Shown here in pieces: positions 45,837 through 53,019 of a stretch of 64,000 nucleotides of DNA (positions are counted from its first letter, which is position 1; each line of letters opens with the position of its first letter). A program made the translations under genes and the position numbers. The DNA lies in the NCBI RefSeq assembly GCF_001297705.1, contig NZ_LIRF01000006.1, forward strand, positions 191,001 through 255,000, written 5' to 3'. This DNA is from Chryseobacterium sp. ERMR1:04 (lineage in GTDB: Bacteria; Bacteroidota; Bacteroidia; Flavobacteriales; Weeksellaceae). The notes under the pieces are model-generated. The model searched no databases. It saw only the letters and a program-made list of their open reading frames with translations, and was not told the DNA's origin.

Positions 45837-46497
45837 TAGGAAAAAGGATTTAAAAAAGGTTGAAATCTATCAAATTCTTTCCAGAATTATTGGATATGAT
45901 TTTAACGAAAATATTGGGGATATTACTAACGAAAATTTTTTAGGTTTTTTTCGATGGAATAATGGAAAAGATGATGAATTAGAATACAAAAGTAAATGCA
46001 AAATTGCATTAGAATATTTCAAGACATGCTTTAGTAATTCTTCCAATGATATTATAATTGTTTCTTCACTTTTTATTTCTGCAAAAAGAATAAAAAGGAA
46101 AAAGAATACGATAGAGTATTTGTTATCAACAACAGGATATATACTTCCTATTGCGGAAAAGATTTATCTTTATGATGAGCATTTATATAATGATAAGACA
46201 TTACTAGACTCAGATCATAAGTTAAATGAGTTGACTTCATCTTTTAGAATTTTTCATAATGCCAGTTTTCAGACAATTATTGATTTGGCATCTATTATGA
46301 TGGAATCAGACATTATGAGCAGTAACAGTGGATACCTATTCTTTATAATACCTATGTATAATGTTGTTATTTATTCACATGATGATATAGGTTTTGGTTG
46401 TTATAGTATGAATGAAAAAGGATTAGAGTTTGGAAACATGTTCATACAGAATATTAAAAAATTTGATAATAGATTTGAATATATTCTAAGAAACTAG
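45826..46497 (+). CDS. Hypothetical protein, possible immunity-type (223 aa)
   Basis: A soluble 223-residue protein beginning MVNNRKKDLKKVEIYQILSR and rich in Ile, Lys, Asn and Asp, with no signal peptide. It lies inside the block bracketed by repeat A. A shortened and diverged relative of residues about 20-90 is found at 49003-49190. Low GC, small size and scattered fragments are features of orphan immunity genes in polymorphic-toxin loci, but no toxin is visible here and the sequence was not recognised. Confidence 0.6.
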   Translation: MVNNRKKDLKKVEIYQILSRIIGYDFNENIGDITNENFLGFFRWNNGKDDELEYKSKCKIALEYFKTCFSNSSNDIIIVSSLFISAKRIKRKKNTIEYLLSTTGYILPIAEKIYLYDEHLYNDKTLLDSDHKLNELTSSFRIFHNASFQTIIDLASIMMESDIMSSNSGYLFFIIPMYNVVIYSHDDIGFGCYSMNEKGLEFGNMFIQNIKKFDNRFEYILRN

Positions 46498-46550
46498 ATT
46501 CTTGGGAACTCATAATGGCGCAAGCATCTTGCTCGTGCCTAGTAAGTATA

Positions 46551-46610
46551 AAAAAATTCATCTAACCCCGAGTAAGTATCCCCAAAAATTTATCCTGCGC
46601 ATCATATTCA
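46551..46610. repeat. Direct repeat C, copy 1
   Basis: About 60 bp matching 50147-50204 at roughly four of five positions. Read on the minus strand both copies encode a similar peptide end, YDAQDKFLGILTRG-stop here and YAQDKLLEMFTWG-stop there, so they may be remnants of the same 3' gene end. Confidence 0.6.
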
Positions 46611-46616
46611 TTAAAT

Positions 46617-46821
46617 GAAAAAATATGAAGAATATATGCCTGAACCAAGGTGTCCTGCTGGTTATAATCATATTTTATTACTCTATGATGGTTCTAAATT
46701 AAAATATGCAGTTAAATTTAACGAGTATTGTAGCGAGTGTTTTTTAATGAATTCTGATGCAAATAAATTATATTATTTGAAATTTGGATACAAATATTTT
46801 ATGAAATTAATGAAAAATTAA
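46617..46821 (+). pseudogene. Lipoprotein gene fragment, 5'-truncated copy of 45229..45687
   Basis: Encodes only the last about 67 residues of the lipoprotein (from KYEEYMPEPRCPAGYNH) with a few substitutions and no signal sequence. The first ATG at 46615 is fortuitous. The TAATG overlap with the following gene is preserved, showing that the whole junction was duplicated. Confidence 0.85.
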
Positions 46822-46872
46822 TGAAGAAAGCCCTCTTTAAAAAGATGTATAAATATTTCGTACACTTAGTAA
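46617..46872 (+). repeat. Direct repeat A, right copy (256 bp)
   Basis: Partner of 45484-45738. Homologous recombination between the two would delete about 1.13 kb and recreate a simple two-lipoprotein operon. Confidence 0.92.
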
Positions 46873-47384
46873 GTGCTATGGTTCTATTTTCTTGTAATGA
46901 AAAGAGGGGATTCAAAAAGAATACGATTGAAAATGTGTCTTTTGAGTCTCCTAAGTCATTTATTGTTAAAAAAGAAAATAGTGAAGACTCAGTGGTCTAT
47001 AGTATTACAGTAGAAAATAAGATTATTGGTTATATTTATTATGGAGATTATAACGCTTTTGAAGAGACTACGTATTTTATTACTGAGGAAAAGGAGTTAT
47101 TTGAAAAATTTAAAAATAGAGAATTGAAGGCATATTTTTCTGAAAATATGGATAGAGACTACAGAAATGGTATTTTTAATGATAATTATTACTATTATGA
47201 TACTATTAATAAAAATATTGCTCAAATAATGCTTCCAAAGAAATCTAATAAAGGATTAATTGGAATTTACTTTGATAGTGTAAACACTTATGAAAATAAA
47301 TTAGCAATTATTAGTAATGATTTAAGTGAAGAAAATAAGGAGATATTTTTGCGGATTTTTAAAACAATTAAGATAAATCGATAG
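46821..47384 (+). CDS. Hypothetical lipoprotein (187 aa)
   Basis: A 187-residue protein. After MKKALFKKMYKYFVHLVSAM comes a lipobox VLFSC with the acylated Cys near residue 25. The mature part is Asn/Lys/Tyr-rich with the stretch NVSFESPKSFIVKKENSEDS, suggesting a beta-rich PsbP- or DUF-like fold, not confirmed. It is probably the original downstream partner of the lipoprotein at 45229..45687, separated from it by the inserted block. Confidence 0.65.
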   Translation: MKKALFKKMYKYFVHLVSAMVLFSCNEKRGFKKNTIENVSFESPKSFIVKKENSEDSVVYSITVENKIIGYIYYGDYNAFEETTYFITEEKELFEKFKNRELKAYFSENMDRDYRNGIFNDNYYYYDTINKNIAQIMLPKKSNKGLIGIYFDSVNTYENKLAIISNDLSEENKEIFLRIFKTIKINR

Positions 47385-47467
47385 AATTGAAATAAATATT
47401 TTAAAAAGCTCAAGCCAATTCAAAATGTATTATTAATACTATAAAATGATTCATTAAAAATTTGATA

Positions 47468-47791
47468 ATGAGAAAAGAGGAACTGTACGATTTAAAATAT
47501 ACTTTATCCGAAAGTATTTATCCAATGCTCAAAGCTTTTAAAGATAAATTAGATAAAAAGGAGATGCCAAGTTTGCCTAAATTCAAAGATGAAAGCTGTT
47601 TTGAAGATAAAAAGAGGACTGTGGATTTAATGTATAAGTTTTGGAGTGAAAGGCTCGAAGAAATGATTTTTCCTTTTGAATATTATTGTTACCCAGAGAA
47701 TTTTGAGAATATACGAATAGATGAAAGGAAAGAAAAAATCCAAAAAGGATTAGATGTTTTTGCAAAATATTTCAATGATTTATGGATTTGA
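47468..47791 (+). CDS. Hypothetical protein (107 aa)
   Basis: About 107 residues from the ATG at 47468 (a TTG two codons earlier opens the frame). It is strongly helical in pattern and charged (RKEELYDLKYTLSESIYPML; FWSERLEEMIFPFEYYCYP), without signal or membrane segment. It is 83 bp after the lipoprotein gene and convergent with the next gene. Small soluble proteins like this are frequent in immunity arrays, but nothing specific was recognised. Confidence 0.55.
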   Translation: MRKEELYDLKYTLSESIYPMLKAFKDKLDKKEMPSLPKFKDESCFEDKKRTVDLMYKFWSERLEEMIFPFEYYCYPENFENIRIDERKEKIQKGLDVFAKYFNDLWI

Positions 47792-47809
47792 TTTTCTGTA
47801 ATTTGGATT

Positions 47810-48667
47810 TTAATTAAATTGGTCATATAAATTCTCTTGGAACTTTAATAGATGATTTAATCCTTTAAAAGAGCTAAGATTCTGTTGATCTATTTCGTAA
47901 ACTATTTCTTGGGTCTTATCATTAATGAAAACTATTTTCTTTTCATAAGGCAGATCTTGATAACCCTCTAAAATGATTTCCCAATATGAATTTTTATCAT
48001 CAAAAACTCTTCTTATTTTTGTTGAAGGATAATTATATTTATCCGCAATTTGGGCTATTTGATAATAAGACATTCTATAAATTTTCTCATGATTTATATG
48101 TTTTAATATTTTGCCTGTTTCATCATAAATATACCAGTCTCCTGCAGGAAAACTTCCGTTCGAGTTGGAGTTATATTGTCTTACGATATGAATTTTTTTG
48201 GTAGGATAAAAATCAATGACTGTATGTATGGCTTGTTCAAAATATCCAGATTCAAAATATTTGTTCTCTCTTGGAACAAGGTTCTTGTCATCTAATTTCG
48301 TTACAATTTTTATAAGCTTGTCATTCTTAAACGTATATTTTTCAATGTAATATGGATCTTTTTGTAAGCTTATTTCTAGATCTTCTAAGTTGTTTTGAGG
48401 AAGGGACATAGAATATTTTCCTATTCTTTTTACATTCATTGCAATGTCTTCCTTTATGGAGTCATTTGGCTTACGGTAATGAATATTATTTATACTTATT
48501 TCAATAATATCATTTTTCATATCAACTAATTCAGATAATTGAGGGATTCTAATATTGTTTATATTGGGTATTTTAATTTTATTGTACTTTTTGAAGGCGG
48601 TTTCTTTTTTCTGTGCAATACAATTTGTAAGTATTAAAGAAAGTACAATTATTAATATTTTTCTCAT
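47810..48667 (-). CDS. Hypothetical lipoprotein (285 aa)
   Basis: A 285-residue protein with a lipoprotein signal (IIVLSLILTNCIAQ; Cys near 16). The mature part contains several strand-turn-strand segments (YFEQAIHTVIDFYPTKKIHI; FPAGDWYIYDETGKILKHIN) like those of the MORN/toxin-antitoxin YwqK-type repeats in Bacteroidota lipoproteins. That resemblance is weak. It is the only minus-strand gene in 41-50 kb. Confidence 0.62.
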   Translation of the reverse strand: MRKILIIVLSLILTNCIAQKKETAFKKYNKIKIPNINNIRIPQLSELVDMKNDIIEISINNIHYRKPNDSIKEDIAMNVKRIGKYSMSLPQNNLEDLEISLQKDPYYIEKYTFKNDKLIKIVTKLDDKNLVPRENKYFESGYFEQAIHTVIDFYPTKKIHIVRQYNSNSNGSFPAGDWYIYDETGKILKHINHEKIYRMSYYQIAQIADKYNYPSTKIRRVFDDKNSYWEIILEGYQDLPYEKKIVFINDKTQEIVYEIDQQNLSSFKGLNHLLKFQENLYDQFN

Positions 48668-49002
48668 TTTTTCTTATGATATTTTATGGCAAGAGAAATA
48701 TGAATTTTCTTTTGCAAATGTAAAATAATCCTTCAGTGAATATACATCACAATTTATGAATACAACAATTAGATAGTTATATATCATTCATGTTTCAATA
48801 CTAAAAATTAAAATTGTATCATTTTATGATACCTTGAAAAGATGAATTTGTCCTCTGGAAATAATACGATCAATTATTGGAATGATAATCATAGCTTTAA
48901 GTTTGTAATGTAATGAGAGTATAGCCGATATGTTCGTATCAGTATAGGAATAATTCATTTTTTAATTGTATTACTTTGTATTTTCATAATTTATTGATAA
49001 TA
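48668..49002. other. Intergenic region, nothing recognised
   Basis: AT-rich spacer upstream of the minus-strand lipoprotein gene and before a gene fragment. No ORF with protein-like content, RNA gene or clear hairpin was seen. Confidence 0.5.
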
Positions 49003-49190
49003 TTTGTTGGATATGATTTTAACGAGAATTTTTCAGATTTTTTTCGATGGAATAATGGAAAAGATGATGAACTAGAATGCAAAAGTAAATGCAAAATTGC
49101 ATTAGAATATTTCAAGACATGCTTTAGTAATTCTTTCAATGATATTATAATTGTTTCTTTGCTTTTTATTTTTGCAAAAATTATAAAATG
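49003..49190 (+). pseudogene. Fragment related to the 45826..46497 gene
   Basis: Encodes GYDFNENFSDFFRWNNGKDD ELECKSKCKIALEYFKTCFS and about 20 further residues (quoted in parts), matching residues about 28-90 of the 223-residue protein at over 80% identity. An internal deletion of about 11 codons is present. The start is missing and it stops at 49190, so it is a broken partial copy. Confidence 0.82.
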
Positions 49191-49222
49191 AAGTAATAAG
49201 AAGAGAAAAATAATAATGAACA

Positions 49223-50044
49223 ATGATAATTAATGAAATTTTAGAAATTCTTAGCTATACAAATTCAAATCATTCGGGAGTCCTTTTAAATAGCCTTTAT
49301 GATCAGTTCAGGGAAGGGAGAGATCCCAATGATATTTTAACACTATTAAATTCTGAGGATGAGCAAATAAGGTATTTTGGTTGTAGTATTGTGAATGAAA
49401 CAGTTATTAAAGATAAAAAGGCTCATCAAGCAATAATGGATAAACTCTATGATATCCTTAAGAATGATACAAGTAGTAATAATATGGTTAGAGCTTATCA
49501 TGCTTTATACGGGATGTATTGTGAAAATGATGATGAGAATGGATATATTTTGCTATGTGAAGAGATGATAAAACATCCAGTTAATGATATTAGAGATGGT
49601 GCAAAAGAATTTATTGAAAGAAATAAAAATAAGTCACAACCAGATATTATTTTTGAAATTTCAAAAATTTTAAGTTATAATAATAGGCATCATATAGATA
49701 TACTTTTGGATAATCTTTACTTCCAATTTGGATTTAGACGAGATCTAAATGATATTTTAATATTACTAAATTCTGATAATCAAAAAATGGTCGATTTTGG
49801 TTGTCATTTTGCAAATGCAGTTAATATTAAAGATAGAAACTTACTAGAAGAAATTATAGATAAGCTAAATGATATTCTAAAAAAAAGTAAAATTGTTTAC
49901 CAAAGAGAAAGATCTTTTGATGCCTTATGTAGATTTTACACGGAAGATAATGATGAATACAGACTTATACTGCTCTGTAAAGAATTGGAAAATGATGAGA
50001 ATGATAAAATCAGGAAATTTTCCAGAGAATTTATTAATCAATAA
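49223..50044 (+). CDS. HEAT-like repeat protein, internally duplicated
   Basis: A 273-residue soluble, helical protein. Two halves of about 135 residues are clearly homologous: INEILEILSYTNSNHSGVLL with DPNDILTLLNSEDEQIRYFG, and FEISKILSYNNRHHIDILLD with DLNDILILLNSDNQKMVDFG. Helix pairs and lengths fit HEAT/ARM-type repeats. The two halves are similar enough to show a tandem duplication within the gene. It may be a scaffold or an immunity-type protein of this accessory stretch. A hairpin with a T-run follows. Confidence 0.7.
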   Translation: MIINEILEILSYTNSNHSGVLLNSLYDQFREGRDPNDILTLLNSEDEQIRYFGCSIVNETVIKDKKAHQAIMDKLYDILKNDTSSNNMVRAYHALYGMYCENDDENGYILLCEEMIKHPVNDIRDGAKEFIERNKNKSQPDIIFEISKILSYNNRHHIDILLDNLYFQFGFRRDLNDILILLNSDNQKMVDFGCHFANAVNIKDRNLLEEIIDKLNDILKKSKIVYQRERSFDALCRFYTEDNDEYRLILLCKELENDENDKIRKFSREFINQ

Positions 50045-50112
50045 TGTATTGATTATTAGAGTGTTTTTGTGTTTTCTTTTGTTGGAGTGAACATACGGTT
50101 AATATAAAATTA

Positions 50113-50143
50113 AAATCCAGGAAATTATTTTCTTGAATTTTTT
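50113..50143 (+). terminator. Intrinsic terminator of the HEAT-like gene
   Basis: An 11-bp AT-rich stem with two wobble pairs (AATCCAGGAAA with TTTCTTGAATT) followed by TTTTG. Confidence 0.6.
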
Positions 50144-50146
50144 GTA

Positions 50147-50204
50147 AAACAATTCATCTAACCCCAAGTAAACATCTCCAACAATTTATCCTGTGCATAA
50201 TATA
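50147..50204. repeat. Direct repeat C, copy 2
   Basis: Partner of 46551-46610; the shared minus-strand peptide end suggests remnants of one gene family. Confidence 0.6.
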
Positions 50205-50594
50205 GGCTCAATCTCAAAACTTGGGGAGAAAATAGATAAATTTTTTGTTGTCTTTTATAAGTGGAACGGCTTTGTGAAGCTTAGACCAACTGGTTGTCAA
50301 AAAAACTTTGTGGGCTCTGTCTTCAAAGTATAATAGTTAAGCTGAGGTAAGTATTGTTGTCATTTGCTGAGTGGAACGCCATTGCAACCGAAAATAGTTG
50401 TAATGAGATGCAAAGCCTTAGCGATCGATAGCGTTAAAGAGAAAATAAAGAATTTTTTTAGTCTTGTTTTCTAATACTATGCTTAGATCCCTGCGGGGAT
50501 GACAAACTTTATGGATATAAATTTAATCGTCCCCCAAGTTTTGTCCTTGATCCATAATATATGTAAGTAAAGAATATAACAATAACACATAAAC

Positions 50595-50628
50595 AAAAAA
50601 CCTCACAACTTACGTTATGAGGTTTTTT
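50595..50628. terminator. Terminator of the left tRNA array
   Basis: An 11-bp stem AAAAAACCTCA/TGAGGTTTTTT, with T-runs in both reading directions. Located just past tRNA-Arg on the minus strand. Confidence 0.9.
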
Positions 50629-50632
50629 TAAG

Positions 50633-50706
50633 TGAGCGCGTCAGGATTCGAACCTGAGACCGTCTGCTTAGAAGGCAGATGCTCTATCCAGCTGAGCTAC
50701 GCACCC
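50633..50706 (-). tRNA. tRNA-Arg (anticodon TCT), copy 1
   Basis: A 74-nt cloverleaf on the minus strand. The acceptor GGGTGCG pairs with CGCGCTC, the anticodon loop CTTCTAA reads TCT, and the T arm contains TTCGAAT. No CCA is encoded. It decodes AGA. Confidence 0.95.
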
Positions 50707-50738
50707 ATTGAATAATTTTGATAAAACTATTAAAACAG

Positions 50739-50813
50739 TCGGGGCGGCAGGATTCGAACCTGCGACCTCCTGGTCCCAAACCAGGCGCGATGACCGGACT
50801 ACGCTACGCCCCG
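50739..50813 (-). tRNA. tRNA-Pro (anticodon TGG), copy 1
   Basis: A 75-nt cloverleaf on the minus strand. The acceptor CGGGGCG pairs with CGCCCCG, the anticodon loop TTTGGGA reads TGG, and the T loop is TTCGAAT. It is transcribed before tRNA-Arg in the same array. Confidence 0.95.
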
Positions 50814-50860
50814 ATTAGGTCATCTAAAAACAGTGTATATTACCTTGTTTTTTGTGAATG

Positions 50861-50868
50861 CAAAGATA
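50861..50868 (-). promoter_or_regulatory. -7 promoter element of the left tRNA array
   Basis: TATCTTTG on the minus strand, 48 bp upstream of tRNA-Pro. The same element in the same context precedes the right array (63066-63073), strong support for a real TAnnTTTG promoter. Confidence 0.7.
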
Positions 50869-51260
50869 GGATACTTTTTTAAATAAAAAAATAAAAAAAC
50901 TCACAATTTCTTGAGAGGCTTTGTGACAATGATATGATCATTTTCGAGCACTTTTTAACTAAAAACCCTCTGCTCAAAGAAGCATCATTGGGGAGCATCA
51001 AGAGCCCATTGAGTGACCCCCTCTTTCTTTTTGGCAAACATGTGCATATTCTAATAATAGCGGCATATTGCTGAAATAAGTGTAGATAGCCGTTAATGAA
51101 AATCCAACAATAGATGCGAACAACAACCAACAATACGAGGGCCTTCTACATTTAAGAAATAATTATGAACGGATAATATATACAATAATAATTTCTCATT
51201 TGGTAATGGATATTTGATTTGGTTGTTCTAATTTTTTTAGAATAATTATAAATAAAGAGA

Positions 51261-51268
51261 TAAATTTG
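51261..51268 (+). promoter_or_regulatory. Candidate -7 element of the pyrimidine operon
   Basis: TAAATTTG, about 110 bp upstream of the mmsA reading frame. No clear -33 partner was seen; tentative. Confidence 0.3.
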
Positions 51269-51377
51269 GATAAGACTAATATTATTGATAATTTGCTTAT
51301 CGTTAAAAATTATTACAAAATTATTAAAGAATATGGTTAAATATTGAAAAGTTAATAATTATATTAACGGAAGTCCT

Positions 51378-52793
51378 GTGGCTACGGTTACTGACAGATG
51401 GTTGAATGTAGAATCTCCACTCACAGGAGAAATAATTGCGGAAGTCGCAGTTTCCTCAAAAGAAGATTTGGATAAAGCAGTCGCTGCAGCAAAATCAGCT
51501 TTCGAAGTTTGGTCAAAAACCCCGATAAAAGAGAGGGTTCAGATTTTCTTTCGATATAAAACTTTACTTGAGGAAAATATGCAACAACTTGCCGAACTGG
51601 TTCAGGAAGAAAACGGGAAAACTTTTGATGAAGCCAAAGCTGAAGTCGAAAAAAGTATAGAGCTTACTGAATTTGCAACCTCGCTTTCGCAGCTTATACA
51701 AGGAGAAATTATGGAAGTAAGCCGTGGTGTGGAATGCAGAACTGAAAAAGTTGCCTTGGGAGTTGTTGCTTCCATTGTCCCGTTTAATTTTCCGTCAATG
51801 GTTCCGAATTGGACAATTCCCAATGCAATTACTTTAGGAAATTGTATGATCCTTAAAACTTCGGAACTCGTTCCTCTCAGTGCTATGAAGATTGCTGAGC
51901 TTCTAAAAAAAGCAGGACTTCCTGATGGAGTTCTCAATATTATTCACGGTGAAAAAGAAATTGTAGAAGCCATTTGCGATCACCCCGATATCGAAGCGGT
52001 TTCTTTCGTAGGTTCTACAAAAGTGGCAAAAATTGTTTATCAGAGAGCTACCGCCAACCTCAAAAGATGTTTGGCTTTAGGTGGAGCAAAAAACCACTTG
52101 TTGGTTTTACCTGATGCAAACCCTGAAATGACGGCATCGAATGTTACAGCTTCCATGTCCGGGTGTGCAGGTCAGCGCTGTATGGCTGCTTCCACAATGG
52201 TTGCAGTAGGACAAACTGATCATATCATCGAAAAAATGGTAGAAGAAGCCAAAAAAGTGATCCCTGGGAAAAATCTGGGCTCAGTAATTTCCAAGGCTGC
52301 TAAAGAAAGAATTGAAGGATACATTGATCAGGCTGAAAAAGATGGAGCAAGAATCCTTCTGGATGGAAGAAATTGTAAAGTAGAAGGAAAAGAAAACGGA
52401 TATTACGTTGGTCTTACCATTATTGATTTTGTAACACAGGAAATGTCTGTTGCAAAAGAAGAAATCTTCGGTCCGGTAGTTTCCATTATAAGAAGTAGAA
52501 CGTTACATGATGCGATCAAAATTGAAAATGCAAACCCTTACGGAAATGCAGCTTCTGTATTCACACAAAGCGGAGGTTTGGCAAGATATGTCATGGAGCA
52601 CGCTTCCGCAGGAATGATTGGAGTAAATATAGGAGTTCCTGTTCCAAGAGAACCTTTTTCTTTTGGTGGCTGGAATGAATCAAGATTCGGAGTAGGAGAT
52701 ATTACCGGTAAAAGTTCTATTGAATTTTGGACTAAATTGAAAAAAATGACTACCAAATGGAGCCCGGAGGCAGGAATTAACTGGATGAGTTAA
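51378..52793 (+). CDS. mmsA: CoA-acylating (methyl)malonate-semialdehyde dehydrogenase
   Basis: A 471-residue ALDH-superfamily protein. It shows VPFNFPSMVPNWTIPNAITL, the catalytic Cys in SGCAGQRCMAAS and EEIFGPVVSI. MmsA converts malonic or methylmalonic semialdehyde to acetyl- or propionyl-CoA, the last step after beta-alanine transamination. The only usable start is the GTG at 51378, yet the 15 codons before it in frame continue the family N-terminus (NNYINGSPV) back to a TGA at 51345. The original start therefore seems lost, perhaps by a one-base change in an A-run. The missing 10-15 residues may or may not matter. Confidence 0.88.
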   Translation: MATVTDRWLNVESPLTGEIIAEVAVSSKEDLDKAVAAAKSAFEVWSKTPIKERVQIFFRYKTLLEENMQQLAELVQEENGKTFDEAKAEVEKSIELTEFATSLSQLIQGEIMEVSRGVECRTEKVALGVVASIVPFNFPSMVPNWTIPNAITLGNCMILKTSELVPLSAMKIAELLKKAGLPDGVLNIIHGEKEIVEAICDHPDIEAVSFVGSTKVAKIVYQRATANLKRCLALGGAKNHLLVLPDANPEMTASNVTASMSGCAGQRCMAASTMVAVGQTDHIIEKMVEEAKKVIPGKNLGSVISKAAKERIEGYIDQAEKDGARILLDGRNCKVEGKENGYYVGLTIIDFVTQEMSVAKEEIFGPVVSIIRSRTLHDAIKIENANPYGNAASVFTQSGGLARYVMEHASAGMIGVNIGVPVPREPFSFGGWNESRFGVGDITGKSSIEFWTKLKKMTTKWSPEAGINWMS

Positions 52794-53019
52794 AATTTTA
52801 AAATATATGACCGAAGTGAATAAGTTGGAATTTGAAAAATCATTACAATTAAAAAAATGAATTTGAAAATTGTTTGAAAAGAAGCTGTTTTTTTAACCCC
52901 ATACTTTAGCCCTTATTTCCGAGTATATTTCAAACAAAAAATAGAGAGAGTCTTAAATATTGACCATAAATTCACTATAAAAATCTTTTATAAATAATAA
53001 CATAAATTTTTAAATAAAG

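Larger units (their letters stand above)
50045..50632. other. Gene-free accessory boundary region
   Basis: Holds a terminator, direct repeat C copy 2, two similar phrases built around TGGAACGSC (50262-50267 and 50382-50387 neighbourhoods) that look like decayed repeats, and a CCCTGCGGGGATGACAAAC motif. No credible ORF was seen. The left tRNA-array repeat begins at about 50567. Confidence 0.5.
50567..50892. repeat. Left tRNA-array direct repeat
   Basis: Covers a 24-bp exact lead-in, the terminator hairpin, tRNA-Arg, tRNA-Pro and their promoter. It is nearly identical in order and sequence to 62538-63093, where the tRNA pair is present twice. The two repeats start 11,971 bp apart and bracket the pyrimidine operon. 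Confidence 0.85.
50814..51377. other. Region between tRNA promoter and mmsA, with decayed coding traces
   Basis: Includes the array promoter. On the minus strand about 51156-50990 one frame reads as a hydrophobic, membrane-like stretch (WLLFASIVGFSLTAIYTYFS) that then hits stops and continues in another frame, so it may be a decayed gene end. The right part is an AT-rich leader for mmsA with a TAAATTTG element at 51261-51268. Confidence 0.4.

Noticed and set aside
44444-50044. Polymorphic toxin system
   Set aside because: The fragments and small proteins fit immunity arrays, but no toxin, Rhs or secretion gene is in the window, so no system is claimed.
50879-51133. 84-codon ORF on the minus strand
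   Set aside because: It overlaps the array promoter side and its frame does not coincide with the most protein-like stretch; at most a decayed remnant, so reported as such.
51345-51347. TGA before mmsA as a selenocysteine codon
   Set aside because: The position lies in the leader of a family without selenoproteins; a lost start codon explains it better.
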